Positions 43,885 to 52,873 of a stretch of 64,000 bases of DNA are shown here, in pieces. Made by a program: the position numbers and the translations under genes. This DNA is from Muricoccus roseus (GTDB lineage Bacteria; Pseudomonadota; Alphaproteobacteria; Acetobacterales; Acetobacteraceae), in NCBI RefSeq assembly GCF_900141905.1, contig NZ_FQZF01000028.1:1-64000 (forward strand), read 5' to 3'. Under the pieces are notes generated by a model. It searched no databases, was not told where the DNA came from, and saw only the letters and a program-made list of their open reading frames with translations. How positions within the stretch are numbered: the first letter of the stretch is position 1; each line of letters starts with the position of its first letter.

Positions 43885-44673
43885 ATGGAGCTCGCGTTGC
43901 GGGGCCGGCGCGCTGTGGTTACGGGCGGTTCCCTCGGTATCGGCCGTGCCATCGCCCGCGAGCTGGCAGGCGAGGGCGTCTCCGTCGCCATCCTGGCGCG
44001 CGACGCCGCCCGGCTGGAGGCAGCCGCACGGGATCTGCAGGCCGAAACCGGCAGCACTGTCATCCCCGTTTCCGCCGACCTCTCCCACGCCGAGGCGGCG
44101 GATGATGCTATGCGGAAGGCCGTTGCCGCGCTGGGCGGGGTGGACATCCTGGTGAACAACGCCGGGGCCACGCCGATGGGCCGCATCGGCGACACCCCTG
44201 ATGCCATCTGGGCGAAATCGATCAACCTGAAGCTGATGGGCTATGCCCGCTGCGCCCGTGCCCTGACGCCGGCGATGCGGGAGCGGCGCTGGGGCCGGGT
44301 GATCAACATCATCGGGCGCTCGGGCCATCAACCCCGCGCGAACTACATCGTCGGCAGCTCCGTGAACGCCTCGCTGCTGGCCTTCACCCATGCCCTCGCC
44401 CAGGAATGCGCGCCGGACAACGTGCTCGTCACGGGCGTGAATCCCGGCCCCATCCGCACGCCGCGCTGGGACACGCTCACGGCCCAGGGCGCCGCGGATA
44501 CGGGTCGCAGCGCGGAGGCGGAGAACCAGGCCGCCATCGAGAGCACCGCCCTGCGCCGCCTCGGCACGCCGGAGGAGGTGGCGGGGCTCGTCGCCTTCCT
44601 CTGCTCCGACCGCGCCGGATACATCACCGGCACGATGATCGACGTCGATGGCGGCGGCACGCGCTGCATTTGA
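43885..44673 (+). CDS. SDR-fold protein with altered catalytic centre
   Basis: Short-chain dehydrogenase fold of 262 aa. The cofactor motif VVTGGSLGIGRAIARELAG, VNNAGATPMG and the C-terminal DVDGGGTRCI are intact. At the active site Tyr154 is followed by Ile-Val-Gly-Ser, so the invariant Lys of YxxxK is Ser158. The usual catalytic Ser position, 13 residues before the Tyr, is Asn (N141), and the nearest Ser is S146. NADPH binding is likely, but standard SDR catalysis is doubtful. It is 11 bases before an alpha/beta hydrolase that also lacks its nucleophile. Confidence 0.82.
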   Translation: MELALRGRRAVVTGGSLGIGRAIARELAGEGVSVAILARDAARLEAAARDLQAETGSTVIPVSADLSHAEAADDAMRKAVAALGGVDILVNNAGATPMGRIGDTPDAIWAKSINLKLMGYARCARALTPAMRERRWGRVINIIGRSGHQPRANYIVGSSVNASLLAFTHALAQECAPDNVLVTGVNPGPIRTPRWDTLTAQGAADTGRSAEAENQAAIESTALRRLGTPEEVAGLVAFLCSDRAGYITGTMIDVDGGGTRCI

Positions 44674-44684
44674 GGACCGAGCCC

Positions 44685-45485
44685 ATGCCCCTGCTCGAAA
44701 CCGCGCCCGGCATCAGCGTCCACTACACCGTGGATGACTTTACCGACTCCTGGCTCCCCGTACCCACCGTGCTGATGCTGCATGGGCTGGCGGAAAGCGG
44801 GGAGGCCTTCCGCGCCTTCGTGCCCTATCTTTCGCGCCAGGCGCGCGTGGTGAGGATGGACCTGCGTGGCTACGGCCATTCCCCGGCCCTGCCGGCGGAT
44901 CATCCCTGGCGTTTCGAGAACCTCGTGAACGACGTCGCGGCGCTGATCCGGCATCTCGGCGGCGCGCGCGTGCATCTGGCCGGCGGCAAGATCGGCGGCA
45001 CCATCGCCCTCGCCACCGCCGCACGCCATCCGGAGCTGGTGGACCGGCTGGCGGTTCTCGGCGGTCCCGCCTCGCTGACCAACATGGCAGCCCGCACGCC
45101 GGGCTGGCGCGCGCAGATCGCCTCTGAGGGCGTGCGGGCCTGGGTGCGCGGCTCCAATGCCGGCCGCATGGGCACGCGCATGACGCCGGCCCAGCTGCAG
45201 TGGTGGGAGGACCTGATGTCCCGCACCGCGGCCTCGACGCTGGAAGGCTTCCTGCAAATGGTTCCCACCGTGGACGTGACGGCGGAAGTGGGGCGCATCC
45301 AGGCGCCGACGCTGGTGGTCACGACGACCGGCAGCGGCCTCGGCTCGGCCGAGGAGGTGCGCGCCTGGCAGGAGCGCATCCCGGATTCCCGCCTCGTGGT
45401 GCTGGAGAACGATTCCTACCACGTGGCCGCCTCGGATCCGGACGAGACGGCCCTGCTGGTGCGGCGCTTCTTCCTGGAGGCGTAG
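44685..45485 (+). CDS. Alpha/beta hydrolase-fold protein lacking the nucleophile Ser
   Basis: Cytoplasmic alpha/beta hydrolase of 266 aa. The fold markers are LMLHGLAESGEAF (oxyanion loop), MDLRGYGHSPA, and a C-terminal NDSYHVAASDPDE with a His. At the nucleophile elbow the sequence is LAGGKIGGTIAL, so the Ser of G-x-S-x-G is replaced by Lys102. The acid residue is also not obvious in VTTTGSGLGS. It could be a non-hydrolytic lyase or a binding protein. It is co-transcribed with the preceding SDR and converges on a Bug receptor gene. Confidence 0.82.
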   Translation: MPLLETAPGISVHYTVDDFTDSWLPVPTVLMLHGLAESGEAFRAFVPYLSRQARVVRMDLRGYGHSPALPADHPWRFENLVNDVAALIRHLGGARVHLAGGKIGGTIALATAARHPELVDRLAVLGGPASLTNMAARTPGWRAQIASEGVRAWVRGSNAGRMGTRMTPAQLQWWEDLMSRTAASTLEGFLQMVPTVDVTAEVGRIQAPTLVVTTTGSGLGSAEEVRAWQERIPDSRLVVLENDSYHVAASDPDETALLVRRFFLEA

Positions 45486-45490
45486 GCGCC

Positions 45491-46462
45491 CTACCCCGCG
45501 CGCGCGCCGGAGGCCTCGATCACGCGCGACCACATGTCGCGCTCGCGCGCCAGGAAGGCCCCGAAGGCCTCACCCGTGAGCTTGCCCGGCTCGGCGCCCG
45601 TCGCCTCCAGCTTCGCCTGCAGGCCGGGTTCCGCCAGCGCCTCGGTGACGAGCGAGGCCACGCGCATCCGCAGGGGCGGCGCCATGCCAGACGGCCCGGC
45701 CAGGCCGAACCAGGCCTCCGCCTGGAAGCCCGGCAACCCCGCCTCGGCGAGGGTGGGCAGATCGGGCAGCGCCGACGCGCGCTTCTCCCCGGCCACGGCG
45801 AGGGCACGCACCCGGCCCTCCCGCACCTGCGGCAGCACGGCCGGGAGGTTGTCGAACAGCATACCGATCTGGCCGGCCACGAGGTCCGTCATCGCCGGGG
45901 CGGCGCCGCGATAGGGCACATGGACGATGTCGATGCCGGCCATGCTGCGGAACAGCTCGCCCGCGAGGTGGTTAGTGCTGCCATTGCCGGAGGAACCGAA
46001 GGCGATCCGGCCCGGCTGCGCCTTGGCGAGCGCGATCAGCCCCGCCACGTCGCGCAGCTCGAGCCCCGGGCTCGTCATCAGCACGATGGGCACGGTGGCG
46101 ACGAGGGCGAGCGGCGCGAAATCCCGCGACGCGACATAGGGCATGGTGGCGAAGAGCGCGTTGTTGATGGTCAGCGGACCTGGTGCGGTGAGCAGCAGCG
46201 TGGTGCCGTCGGGGGTGGCCTTGGCCACGGCATCGGCGCCGATATTGCCGCCGGCGCCGGAGCGGTTTTCCACGATCCAGGGCTGGCCGGTCCGCTCGCG
46301 CAGCGCCTCGCAGAGCAGGCGGGCGACGATGTCGTTCGAGCCGCCCGGCGGATAGGGGACGACGACGCGCACTGGCCGGTCCGGCCAGGCGGGTTGGGCC
46401 GCGAGGGGCCGGGCCGCGGAGGCGGCCAGGGCCGCCCCGAGCAGGACACGCCTGTTCATCAT
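45491..46462 (-). CDS. Bug/TctC-type solute receptor
   Basis: Periplasmic carboxylate-binding protein of 323 aa. A signal peptide (NRRVLLGAALAASAARPLAAQ) precedes the hallmark WPDRPVRVVVPYPPGGSND; GSSGNGSTNHLAGELF and HVPYRGAAPAMTDLV follow. GGAGG lies 9 bases before the first of two tandem ATGs at 46462. It ends the run of five minus-strand genes from 50699 and probably delivers a substrate of the enzymes encoded just upstream. Confidence 0.9.
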   Translation of the reverse strand: MMNRRVLLGAALAASAARPLAAQPAWPDRPVRVVVPYPPGGSNDIVARLLCEALRERTGQPWIVENRSGAGGNIGADAVAKATPDGTTLLLTAPGPLTINNALFATMPYVASRDFAPLALVATVPIVLMTSPGLELRDVAGLIALAKAQPGRIAFGSSGNGSTNHLAGELFRSMAGIDIVHVPYRGAAPAMTDLVAGQIGMLFDNLPAVLPQVREGRVRALAVAGEKRASALPDLPTLAEAGLPGFQAEAWFGLAGPSGMAPPLRMRVASLVTEALAEPGLQAKLEATGAEPGKLTGEAFGAFLARERDMWSRVIEASGARAG

Positions 46463-46584
46463 CGCACGCTTCCTCCGGAATTCTTTTCGGTTGGCGCCAA
46501 GAGTGGCGCTCACCCGGTTCCGGGACAAGCGGCGCGGTGGAAGCGTGCGGGAAGCCGGCGCCGGGGAGGCGCCCGCCCCGGCGA

Positions 46585-47340
46585 TCAGCGGATGGCGAAG
46601 TCGCGCGGGCGGAGGCCGGCGTGGAAGTAGGTGATCATCGAGTAGATGTCGAAGACGGGGCGTCCGGTGGCGCGCTGCACGGCGGCGGCATAGGGCGGCA
46701 TGTTCGTGCATTCGAGCACGATGGCGCCTACCTCCGGATGGCGTGCGACGAGGCGCTGGGCGGCCTCCACGACATCCTGCTCGGCCAGGTCGATGTCCAT
46801 GTCGTCCTTCTCGGCCCGGATGAGCACGCGAAAGAACTCGCGGCCATTCTCCGTTCCCTCGATGGGGATATCCAGCGGCACGCCCACGGCCTCCAGATGC
46901 TTCGGCGTCATGGTGGCGGCGGAGACGGTGACGAGGCCGACGCGCTGGCCCGGCGGCAGCATGGCCTGCACCCAGGGCACCTGCATCATGGAGCTGGTGG
47001 CGACGGGCACGCCGACATGCGCCGCCAGTTCCTTCTGGAAAAGGGAGAGGAAGCCGCAATTGGTGGTGATGGCCTCGGCGCCGAGGGAGACGAGGTCGGC
47101 GGCGGCTTCGAGGAAGGTGTCGAGCAGGCCGTTCGCGCTGTTCAGCACCACCTTCTCCGGGCTGGCGCCGCGGACGACGCGGTACAGCACCGGGAAAGGC
47201 CAGGTGCCGCCATTGCCCATGTCGCCATGGATGCGGGGGAAGCGGGCCTCCAGCATGAGGATGCCCAGCGGTGCACCGTACAGGGCCTTGCCGCCGCGGG
47301 CGATGCCGCGGCGGTGGGTGGGGGCGGGGATGGCGGTCAT
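46585..47340 (-). CDS. Aspartate/glutamate racemase superfamily protein
   Basis: A 251-aa enzyme of the Asp/Glu/hydantoin racemase and maleate isomerase superfamily. Two active-site cysteines are expected at opposed positions, and both are present: AITTNCGFLSLF and AIVLECTNMPPYA. Long members of this superfamily also include arylmalonate decarboxylase. The ATG at 47340 lies 7 bases after the stop of the FAD oxidoreductase gene, in the same operon, which fits interconversion of amino-acid or hydroxy-acid enantiomers. Confidence 0.82.
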   Translation of the reverse strand: MTAIPAPTHRRGIARGGKALYGAPLGILMLEARFPRIHGDMGNGGTWPFPVLYRVVRGASPEKVVLNSANGLLDTFLEAAADLVSLGAEAITTNCGFLSLFQKELAAHVGVPVATSSMMQVPWVQAMLPPGQRVGLVTVSAATMTPKHLEAVGVPLDIPIEGTENGREFFRVLIRAEKDDMDIDLAEQDVVEAAQRLVARHPEVGAIVLECTNMPPYAAAVQRATGRPVFDIYSMITYFHAGLRPRDFAIR

Positions 47341-47347
47341 CGCGGCC

Positions 47348-48613
47348 TCAGCGGAAGCGGTGGGGGGAGAAGGGAGCGATGTCGATCTCCGGCGGCCGGC
47401 CGGAGAGAAGCTGCGCGACGATGCGGCCGGTGCGCGGCCCGGCCACGAGGCCGACATGGCCGTGGCCGAAGGCATGGACCACATCCGGGCAGCCCGAGGC
47501 GGGGGCGAGGACGGGCATGCCGTCCGGCGTGCTGGGGCGGTGGCCCAGCCAGGTGGTGACGCGGTCCGCCGGGTAGGGGTTGGGCAGGGCGGGGAAGGAT
47601 TTCAGCAGGTGGTCGCGCAGGATCTCGGCGCGCTTCCAGTTGGGCGCTCCCTCCAGCCCCGCGATCTCCACCTGCCCGGCGGCGCGCAGCCCATCCGCCA
47701 TCGGGTTCACCACCATCTTCGCCGGGCCAAGGCCGATGGAGTGGCGCGGGCCGACATTCACCCCGTGGAGCATGACATGATAGCCGCGCTCGGTTTCCAG
47801 CGGCACGCGGTCGCCCAGCTGCGCGGCCAGGGGCGCGGAGCGGGCGCCGCAGCAGATCACGGCCGCGTCGCATTCCTGCATGGTGCCGTCGGAGAGGGTG
47901 ACGCCCTTCAGCGCGCGGCCTTCCAGGCGGAAGCCGGTCGCGGCCGCCTTGCGGAGTTCCGCGCCGTTCCGCTGGGCATGGGCGACGAGGGCCGCGACGT
48001 AGCGGCCCGGGGAGAGACAGCGCCCCGCCTCCTCCGTCAGCACGGCGAAGGTGTAGGCGGGGTCGAGATCGGGTTCGGCGGCCCGCAGCGCCTCGCCCTC
48101 CAGCTCGGTCCAGGTGATGCCGACCTGGCGGCGGATGCGCCAGCCCATGGCCTCGGCCTCGAAGCCCGCGCGGGAATGCCAGGCGTTCATCAGGCCCTTG
48201 TGTTCGATCAGCTCGGGCACGCCCGCCTCCTTCGCCAGGGCGGCGTGGAGGATGGGGCTGTCCTTCAGCAGCGGGCGGAGGAATTGGGCGATGCGAAGGA
48301 GCTTCGCCTCCGTGCTGCCGGCCGCGAGGTAGCGCAGCAGCCAGGGCAGGACCTTGGGGAAGTACTGCCAGCGCACGGCGAGCGGGCCGAGCGGGTCGCG
48401 CAGGAAGCCCGGCACCTTCTTCCACAGCCCGGGCGCGCTGGGCGGCAGCACGGAATGGGAGGAGAGCCAGCCGGCATTGCCGAAGCTGGCCGCCTGCTGG
48501 CCGCCGGGCTCGGCCGGCTCGATGATCGTCATGCGATGGCCGGCGCGGAGGAGCTCCACCGCGCTGGCCGCGCCCTCGATTCCGGCGCCGATGACGGCAA
48601 CGTGCCTGCCCAT
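47348..48613 (-). CDS. FAD-dependent D-amino-acid dehydrogenase-like oxidoreductase
   Basis: DadA-type flavoenzyme of 421 aa that oxidises D-amino acids to 2-oxo acids. The N-terminal dinucleotide fold is VAVIGAGIEGAASAVELLRAG. FGNAGWLSSHSVLPPSAPGLW is the DadA family's second signature. The C-terminus has RVTTWLGHRPSTPDGMPVLAP and AFGHGHVGLVAGPRTGRIVA, the FAD closing motif. It lies between a hydroxy-acid dehydrogenase gene (5-base gap) and the racemase gene. Confidence 0.9.
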   Translation of the reverse strand: MGRHVAVIGAGIEGAASAVELLRAGHRMTIIEPAEPGGQQAASFGNAGWLSSHSVLPPSAPGLWKKVPGFLRDPLGPLAVRWQYFPKVLPWLLRYLAAGSTEAKLLRIAQFLRPLLKDSPILHAALAKEAGVPELIEHKGLMNAWHSRAGFEAEAMGWRIRRQVGITWTELEGEALRAAEPDLDPAYTFAVLTEEAGRCLSPGRYVAALVAHAQRNGAELRKAAATGFRLEGRALKGVTLSDGTMQECDAAVICCGARSAPLAAQLGDRVPLETERGYHVMLHGVNVGPRHSIGLGPAKMVVNPMADGLRAAGQVEIAGLEGAPNWKRAEILRDHLLKSFPALPNPYPADRVTTWLGHRPSTPDGMPVLAPASGCPDVVHAFGHGHVGLVAGPRTGRIVAQLLSGRPPEIDIAPFSPHRFR

Positions 48614-48618
48614 GGCGT

Positions 48619-49536
48619 TCAGCCCCCGCGGGCGATGCGGCGGCAGTGCTCGAGAGCGGCTTCGATCAGGTTGTCGCTGGCTTCCGGCGTGCGGAAGGCG
48701 GAATGGGCGGCCAGCGTCGCGTTCTCCACCTTCGAGAGGAAGTGCCCGGCCGGCAGCGGCTCCTCGGCATAGACGTCGAGGGCGATATGGCCGATCGCGC
48801 CGCTCTCCGCCGCCTTCGCCAGTGCCGCCTCATCGGTGATGGCGCCACGGGCGGTGTTCACGAAGATGGCGCCGGAGCGCATCTTCGCGATGCGCTCGGC
48901 GGAGAGGAAACCGCGCGTCTCGTCGTTCAGCAGCAGGTGGAGGGAGACCACGTGGCTCTCGGCCAGCAGCGTGTCGAGATCGACGAAGGTGACGCCGGGC
49001 GCCTCGCGCGCGGTGCGGTTCCAGGCAAGCACGCGCATGCCGGCGCCGTTGCAGAGCCGCGCCATCTCCGCGCCGATGCCACCGAAGCCAATGAGGCCAA
49101 CGGTCTTGCGGGTGAGCTCCACGCCATCGGTGCGGAGCCACTTCCCGGCGCGGATGCCGCGATCCATGTAGGCGAGGCCCTTGGCGGCGGCCCACATCAG
49201 GGCGAAAGCCATCTCGGCCACCGCCGTGTCGCCATAGCCCTTGATGATATGGACCTGGATGCCGCACTCGGCCTCCAGCTCCTCCGGGTTCATGTAGCTG
49301 CGGGCGCCGGTGCCGAGGAAGACGACGTGCTTGAGGCCCTTGCACTGCCGGGCGATGGAGGTGGGCAGGTGAGTGTGGTCGATGATGGCGATCTCGGCAT
49401 CGCCGAGCAGGGCCGGGAGGGCCTCCGAGGTGATGTCGGGCTGGATGTTGTTCTGGAGGGGGATGTCGCTGGCGCGGCGGAGGCGCTCGGCCACGGCCGC
49501 GAGGGTGGGGTTGGCATCCACGAAGACGGCGCGCAT
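48619..49536 (-). CDS. D-2-hydroxyacid dehydrogenase
   Basis: NAD(P)-dependent dehydrogenase of 305 aa that reduces 2-oxo acids to D-2-hydroxy acids or the reverse. The cofactor motif is VGLIGFGGIGAEMARLC; the catalytic Arg is in VNTARGAITDEAAL, the Glu in DVYAEEPLP and the His in LAAHSAFRTPEAS. The ATG at 49536 has GGAGAG 4 bases upstream. It sits in a coherent set with a D-amino-acid oxidoreductase and a racemase, all acting around 2-oxo acids. Confidence 0.9.
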   Translation of the reverse strand: MRAVFVDANPTLAAVAERLRRASDIPLQNNIQPDITSEALPALLGDAEIAIIDHTHLPTSIARQCKGLKHVVFLGTGARSYMNPEELEAECGIQVHIIKGYGDTAVAEMAFALMWAAAKGLAYMDRGIRAGKWLRTDGVELTRKTVGLIGFGGIGAEMARLCNGAGMRVLAWNRTAREAPGVTFVDLDTLLAESHVVSLHLLLNDETRGFLSAERIAKMRSGAIFVNTARGAITDEAALAKAAESGAIGHIALDVYAEEPLPAGHFLSKVENATLAAHSAFRTPEASDNLIEAALEHCRRIARGG

Positions 49537-49646
49537 GGGGCTCTCCAAATCCTGCCCCTCGGGGATGCGTCGGGTTCTCTCGCCGGTCAAGGTGAAGAAG
49601 GCCGGAGAGTGAACTCCCCAGCCGCTGCGCGTGCTTCCGTTCCTCC

Positions 49647-50699
49647 CTAGTCCGGCCGCATCTCGGCCAGGCGCACGACCTCGGCCCAGCGGCTGCGCTC
49701 GGCCTGGATGAAGTCGCGGAAGGCCTCGGGCGTGCCCGGGGCGGCCTCGGCCCCCTCCCCTTCCAGCCGCGGGCGTAGCTTCTCGCCGCGCAGGATGCGG
49801 GTGCATTCGGCGTTCAGGCGGTCGATGACCGGGCGCGGCGTGGCGGCGGGGGCGACGAGGCCGTACCACTGGTTGGCCTCGAAGCCGGGATAGCCCTGCT
49901 CGGCGACGGTCGGGATGTCCGGCGCGCCGGCGAGGCGGCGGGCGGAGGAGACCGCGAGGGCCCGGAGCAGGCCCGCGCGCACCGGCGGCAGGACCGGCGG
50001 GCCGCCGGTGAAGGTGAGGTCGATGGTGCCGCCGATCAGGTCGTTCATCATCGGCCCGGTGCCGCGATACGGGACGTGCTCCATCCGCGTGCCGGTGGCG
50101 AGGGTGAAGGCGGCCATGGCGATATGGGCCGCGGAGCCGTTTCCGCCCGAGCCATAGGTGAGGCCCCCGGGACGCCGGCGGGCGAGCGCGACGAGATCCG
50201 CGATGCCACGCACATCGTTCTTACGGGGGTTCACCACCATCACATTGGGCACGATGGCCGCGAGGGTGATGGGGGCGAAGGAGCCGACCGTGTCGTAGCT
50301 GAGGTTGCGGTAGAGGGACGGGTTCACGGCGAGCGTGCCGATATGCCCCATCAGCAGGGTGTAGCCATCGGGCGGCGCATGGGCGACGAGCTCGGTGCCG
50401 ATGGTACCGCCGGCGCCGCCGCGGTTCTCCACCACGAAAGCTTGGCCCAGCGCTTCCTGCAGCTCGGCGGCGAGGGCGCGGGCGATGATGTCGGTGGAGC
50501 CGCCGGGGGTGAAGGGCACCACGATCCGCACCGGGCGGTCAGGCCAGGGGGACTGGGCGCGGGCGAGGCGAGGGGCGGCACAGGGGGCGAGGAGCAGGCC
50601 CGCGAGCGCCGCCCGGCGCGGTAGACGCGTCCCGCCGGTCGCCACCGAGCCAGCCAGGCCCGGGCGACCTAACTCCCGCAACGGCAAGGGCCCCTGCAT
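49647..50699 (-). CDS. Bug/TctC-type solute receptor
   Basis: Periplasmic receptor of 350 aa. A long N-terminus with LPRRAALAGLLLAP and cleavage near RARAQ precedes WPDRPVRIVVPFTPGGSTD. GSGGNGSAAHIAMAAF and HVPYRGTGPMMNDLIGG follow. GGAGG lies 8 bases before the ATG at 50699, so I keep the long start; a GTG at residue 19 is the alternative. It heads the five-gene minus-strand run. Confidence 0.9.
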   Translation of the reverse strand: MQGPLPLRELGRPGLAGSVATGGTRLPRRAALAGLLLAPCAAPRLARAQSPWPDRPVRIVVPFTPGGSTDIIARALAAELQEALGQAFVVENRGGAGGTIGTELVAHAPPDGYTLLMGHIGTLAVNPSLYRNLSYDTVGSFAPITLAAIVPNVMVVNPRKNDVRGIADLVALARRRPGGLTYGSGGNGSAAHIAMAAFTLATGTRMEHVPYRGTGPMMNDLIGGTIDLTFTGGPPVLPPVRAGLLRALAVSSARRLAGAPDIPTVAEQGYPGFEANQWYGLVAPAATPRPVIDRLNAECTRILRGEKLRPRLEGEGAEAAPGTPEAFRDFIQAERSRWAEVVRLAEMRPD

Positions 50700-50787
50700 T
50701 CCGGCGTCCTCCAGCCCGCTCTTCGTCGGGCGGGGAGGATGCTAGGCGCCGGGCCGGCCGGTCGGCACATCGCTTTTTCGGCCCGAA

Positions 50788-50806
50788 CTATAGGCCCGGG
50801 GTATAG
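50788..50806. promoter_or_regulatory. Inverted repeat upstream of the Bug operon
   Basis: CTATA and TATAG arms flank a 9-base GGCCCGGGG core. It lies 90 bases before the Bug receptor ATG and 22 bases from the stop of the glycosyltransferase gene. On the minus strand the second arm reads TATAGT, a fair -10. It may be a promoter with an overlapping operator, but there is no matching -35. Confidence 0.25.
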
Positions 50807-50827
50807 CTTCCCCCCGGAAGCCGAGGG

Positions 50828-52873
50828 CTACCCGTATTCGGCGCCGACACGGGGCGGGAAGGCGAGGCGCCATTCGAAGCCGTTGGTGAGGCCGAGATTC
50901 GGGTTGTGGAACGGGTCCGCGGCGCAGACCTTGGACCAGCGTTGGCGCATCCGCCGGATCTCCTCCTCCTGGAAGGGCTGGCGATCGCCCGCGTAATGCG
51001 AGCCATAGGTCTGAAGCTCGTGATGGTGGAGCTCCGCCTGCGGCACATAGACGATGCTGTGCCCGGTCTCGCCGATGCGGAGCGCGAAATCGACATCGTT
51101 GAAGGCGCTGGGATAGCTCTCGTCCAATCCGCCCACCTGCTCGTACAGGCTGCGGCGGACCAGCATGCAGGCGGCTGTCACGGCCGAAAGCTGCTGGGCG
51201 AGGACGGCGCGGTGCATGTAGCCCGGATCCGAGCCGGGGAGGTAGCGATGGGCGTGATCGCACAGGCCAGCCAGCCCCATGATCACCCCGCCATGCTGCA
51301 CCCGGCCATCCGGGTAAAGAAGCCTCGCACCCACCACGCCCACCCGAGGGTCGCGCAGGAAGGCGGCCATCCAGCGAAGCCAGTCCGCCCGGATCGGCGA
51401 GACATCGTCGTTCAGAAGCAGGATGTGGTCGCTGCTGGTCCGGGCCGCGACGTGGTTGTTCGCCGCCGAGAAGTTGAACCGCGCCGCCTCGAGCCAGGTG
51501 ACATGCGCGTTCGGGTATCGCCGCAGTTCCTCCGCCGCGCCGCGTTGCTTCGCATCCAGCTCGGAGGGCTGCATGACCACGACATGCAGGTCGAGGCCCG
51601 GATGGTCAGTTCCCTCCAGCACGGCGCGGACGCAGCTCAGGGAATGGGGCTGGCGAAGGGTGGAGGGGATGACAACGGTGATCCGCTCCTCCGCACGGCG
51701 ATCCCGCAGGTTGAAGGTGACCGGCCAGTTCGGCTCAGGCGCGATGGCGGGGCCGCCCTTGGCGAGGTGCTGTTCCACCACGCGGGAGAGCCCCTCCAGG
51801 GATGCCGTCTCGGTGTCCGGCCGCCGGTGCGACAGGACGAAGGGAATGCGCTGGCTGAAAGGGTCCGGCTTGTCCTCGTAGCGCGCCAGCCACACGAGGG
51901 TGCGCAGCTCCTCCGCCGACTCCGCACCGGCCACGGCATGGCGGAGGAAGGTGGAGCGGCGCACCAGCCAGAGGCCGCGCGCGAGCGTGCCGGACAGCAT
52001 CAGCGCATGGTTCGGCATGGGCTTGAAGTGCGGCGAGTGCCGCTCTCCGCCTGGCGAGATCTCGTCGTCATCCGCGATGGCGACCTCCGGCTCGCCGAGC
52101 CGGTGCAGTTGGTCAGCCGCCAGCAGGGTGGCGTGGGAGGGCAGCACCTCACCGGCCGAGAGGATGCCGACATAATCCGTGTCGAGACCTTCCATCGCCT
52201 CCGCGAAGACGCGATCGGAGGCCGGATCGATCACCTTGTGGGCCACGCCGCCTCGCTGCGTAGCCAGGCTGCGCAGCGTGGCGGCGAGGGCTTCGGAGGA
52301 GGGATCCCTGGCCAGGACGAGATAGGCGATCGAGGGCTGTGCTGCGCTGGACGGGAAGGTCTCGCCGTCCCACTGGTCGAACAAGGTGATCCAGGTGGCA
52401 TAATCCTGCCGGGGGATGCGAGCTTCATAGGCGGTCGTGGCCAGCATCTGCCGGATCTGCCGGCGAAGCAGCCCTGGCCGGAGCGAGGCGTGGCGCAGGA
52501 GGCCTGACAGGGTGCCGCGAGGGGCCTTGAGCAGCAGCTTGGCGGAAGCGAGTGCCCTGGTGAGACGCCGCATGGTGAGCCGCGGCTTGCCCAGGGCTGA
52601 TGCGGCGTGTCCGACGGCGTGGAGACGCAGCTCCGTCGCAGCGCCCGGGATGAAGCAGACCAGCTTCTGCCGCATCCCTCCCGCGCCGCCACTCTTCGCG
52701 GCTTCGTGCAGGTAGAGATTGCCCGAAAGGGAATGTCCCGCCCCATCATGGAGCGTGACGAAGAGGATCGCTGAAGACTCCTCGCCGGTCAGATCCAGCG
52801 TGATCTGCGCCCAGCCGTTCCGGGCCTGCGCGTGGACAGGCTCAGTGGAGAGGAGGACTGGCCTGCGGCTCAT
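50828..52873 (-). CDS. Family 2 glycosyltransferase with N-terminal extension, 681 aa
   Basis: Predicted cytoplasmic GT-A enzyme. The N-terminal ~170 residues are a beta-rich module of unknown function. Residues ~180-300 look like a degenerate GT-A domain (IAYLVLARDPSSEALAATLRSL, no clear DxD). The C-terminal half is a standard GT2: RITVVIPSTLRQPHSLSCVRAVL, ILLLNDDVSPIRADWLRWM (metal site) and GGLDESYPSAFNDVDFALR. Its start overlaps the stop of the epimerase gene by four bases. Donor and acceptor sugars unknown. Confidence 0.85.
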   Translation of the reverse strand: MSRRPVLLSTEPVHAQARNGWAQITLDLTGEESSAILFVTLHDGAGHSLSGNLYLHEAAKSGGAGGMRQKLVCFIPGAATELRLHAVGHAASALGKPRLTMRRLTRALASAKLLLKAPRGTLSGLLRHASLRPGLLRRQIRQMLATTAYEARIPRQDYATWITLFDQWDGETFPSSAAQPSIAYLVLARDPSSEALAATLRSLATQRGGVAHKVIDPASDRVFAEAMEGLDTDYVGILSAGEVLPSHATLLAADQLHRLGEPEVAIADDDEISPGGERHSPHFKPMPNHALMLSGTLARGLWLVRRSTFLRHAVAGAESAEELRTLVWLARYEDKPDPFSQRIPFVLSHRRPDTETASLEGLSRVVEQHLAKGGPAIAPEPNWPVTFNLRDRRAEERITVVIPSTLRQPHSLSCVRAVLEGTDHPGLDLHVVVMQPSELDAKQRGAAEELRRYPNAHVTWLEAARFNFSAANNHVAARTSSDHILLLNDDVSPIRADWLRWMAAFLRDPRVGVVGARLLYPDGRVQHGGVIMGLAGLCDHAHRYLPGSDPGYMHRAVLAQQLSAVTAACMLVRRSLYEQVGGLDESYPSAFNDVDFALRIGETGHSIVYVPQAELHHHELQTYGSHYAGDRQPFQEEEIRRMRQRWSKVCAADPFHNPNLGLTNGFEWRLAFPPRVGAEYG

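Noticed and set aside
46463-47059. N-terminal extension of the Bug receptor at 45491-46462 to 522 aa
   Set aside because: The added ~200 residues are a shadow of the racemase gene. A signal peptide and GGAGG place the start at 46462.
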